Assembly (NCBI GenBank): GCA_009783775.1
Contig: WRCT01000004.1
Coordinates: 1-28,641 of the forward strand
Source: Clostridiales bacterium
Lineage (GTDB): Bacteria > Bacillota > Clostridia > Christensenellales > CAG-138
Direction: 5' to 3'
DNA: 28,641 nucleotides
Within the stretch, counting starts at the first letter, position 1; every line of letters starts with the position of its first letter. Positions 28,564 through 28,641 of this stretch are shown here, piece after piece. The notes beneath the pieces were generated by a model. That model did no database searches, was not told the origin of the DNA, and was given only the letters and a program-made list of their open reading frames with translations. The translations under genes were made by a program, and so were the position numbers.

Positions 28564-28641
28564 CTGATTAAATCGTTCGCCGGGTAGATTGGCTATCAGA
28601 ATGGTCCCAACCTAGGAGCTTTTGGCAGGCTGGCTATTCCC
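28564..28641. repeat. 95-bp element (family G), copy 2, cut by window end
   Basis: It begins CTGATTAAATCGT like the copy at 19471 and follows it closely (GTAGATTGGCTATCAGAATG in both). The right terminal repeat lies beyond the window. Confidence 0.85.

Overview
The window looks like chromosomal DNA of a GC-rich clostridial Bacillota, probably an uncultured gut or rumen type. The signs are a long Bacillus-type SRP RNA, a nifZ-like cysteine desulfurase beside a rhodanese-less thiI, a two-subunit iron-sulfur L-serine dehydratase, a dockerin on a surface nucleotidase, and strong AGGAGG ribosome binding sites on most genes. No prophage, CRISPR array, tRNA or full insertion sequence was seen.

Layout. 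1-487 (-): a secreted-protein head joined in frame to the C-terminal part of an acyl-AMP ligase, running off the window. 751-3914 (-): a DUF378 membrane protein, a small conserved hypothetical, and an 811-residue zinc-ribbon membrane protein. 4351-6837 (+): cysteine desulfurase and ThiI for tRNA thiolation. 7036-7985 (+): a small membrane protein overlapping an alpha/beta hydrolase. 8015-8358: convergent small RNA and hydrophobic peptide, resembling a type I toxin-antitoxin locus. 8663-14223 (+): a two-module, YfkN-like, dockerin-bearing nucleotidase followed by oligoendopeptidase F. 14449-16382 (+): a small acidic protein and a second zinc-ribbon protein with TPR-like repeats. 16603-19042 (-): a polar amino acid ABC importer. 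19841-23005 (+): three tandem paralogous metallophosphoesterases. 23181-25486 (+): a two-component system. 25572-27135 (-): L-serine dehydratase beta and alpha. 27470-27716 (-): SRP RNA. 27861-28486: a divergent ribbon-helix-helix gene and a degenerate SLOG/DUF2493-like gene.

The strongest unexplained signal is the repeat landscape. Almost every intergenic gap carries runs of 7-bp units. The 7-mer differs from gap to gap, but in most gaps the two flanking arms are reverse complements of each other. They enclose terminator-like hairpins or other palindromes and usually end a few bases before the next Shine-Dalgarno sequence. Palindromic elements of the same kinds lie in frame inside the linkers of both zinc-ribbon genes. 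One has matched changes in both arms that keep the palindrome while changing two amino acids. A 164-bp palindromic element occurs twice (8467-8630 and 27304-27467) with end arms that changed together. A 95-bp element with 13-bp terminal inverted repeats occurs at 19471-19565 and, cut by the window end, at 28564.

A second pattern is that the three phosphoesterase genes and the response regulator lack Shine-Dalgarno sequences and have promoter-like hexamers so close to the ATG that their mRNAs may be leaderless. All calls come from reading the sequence; no database search was run. Start sites were moved from the longest possible ORF where ribosome binding sites or signal peptides argued for it.
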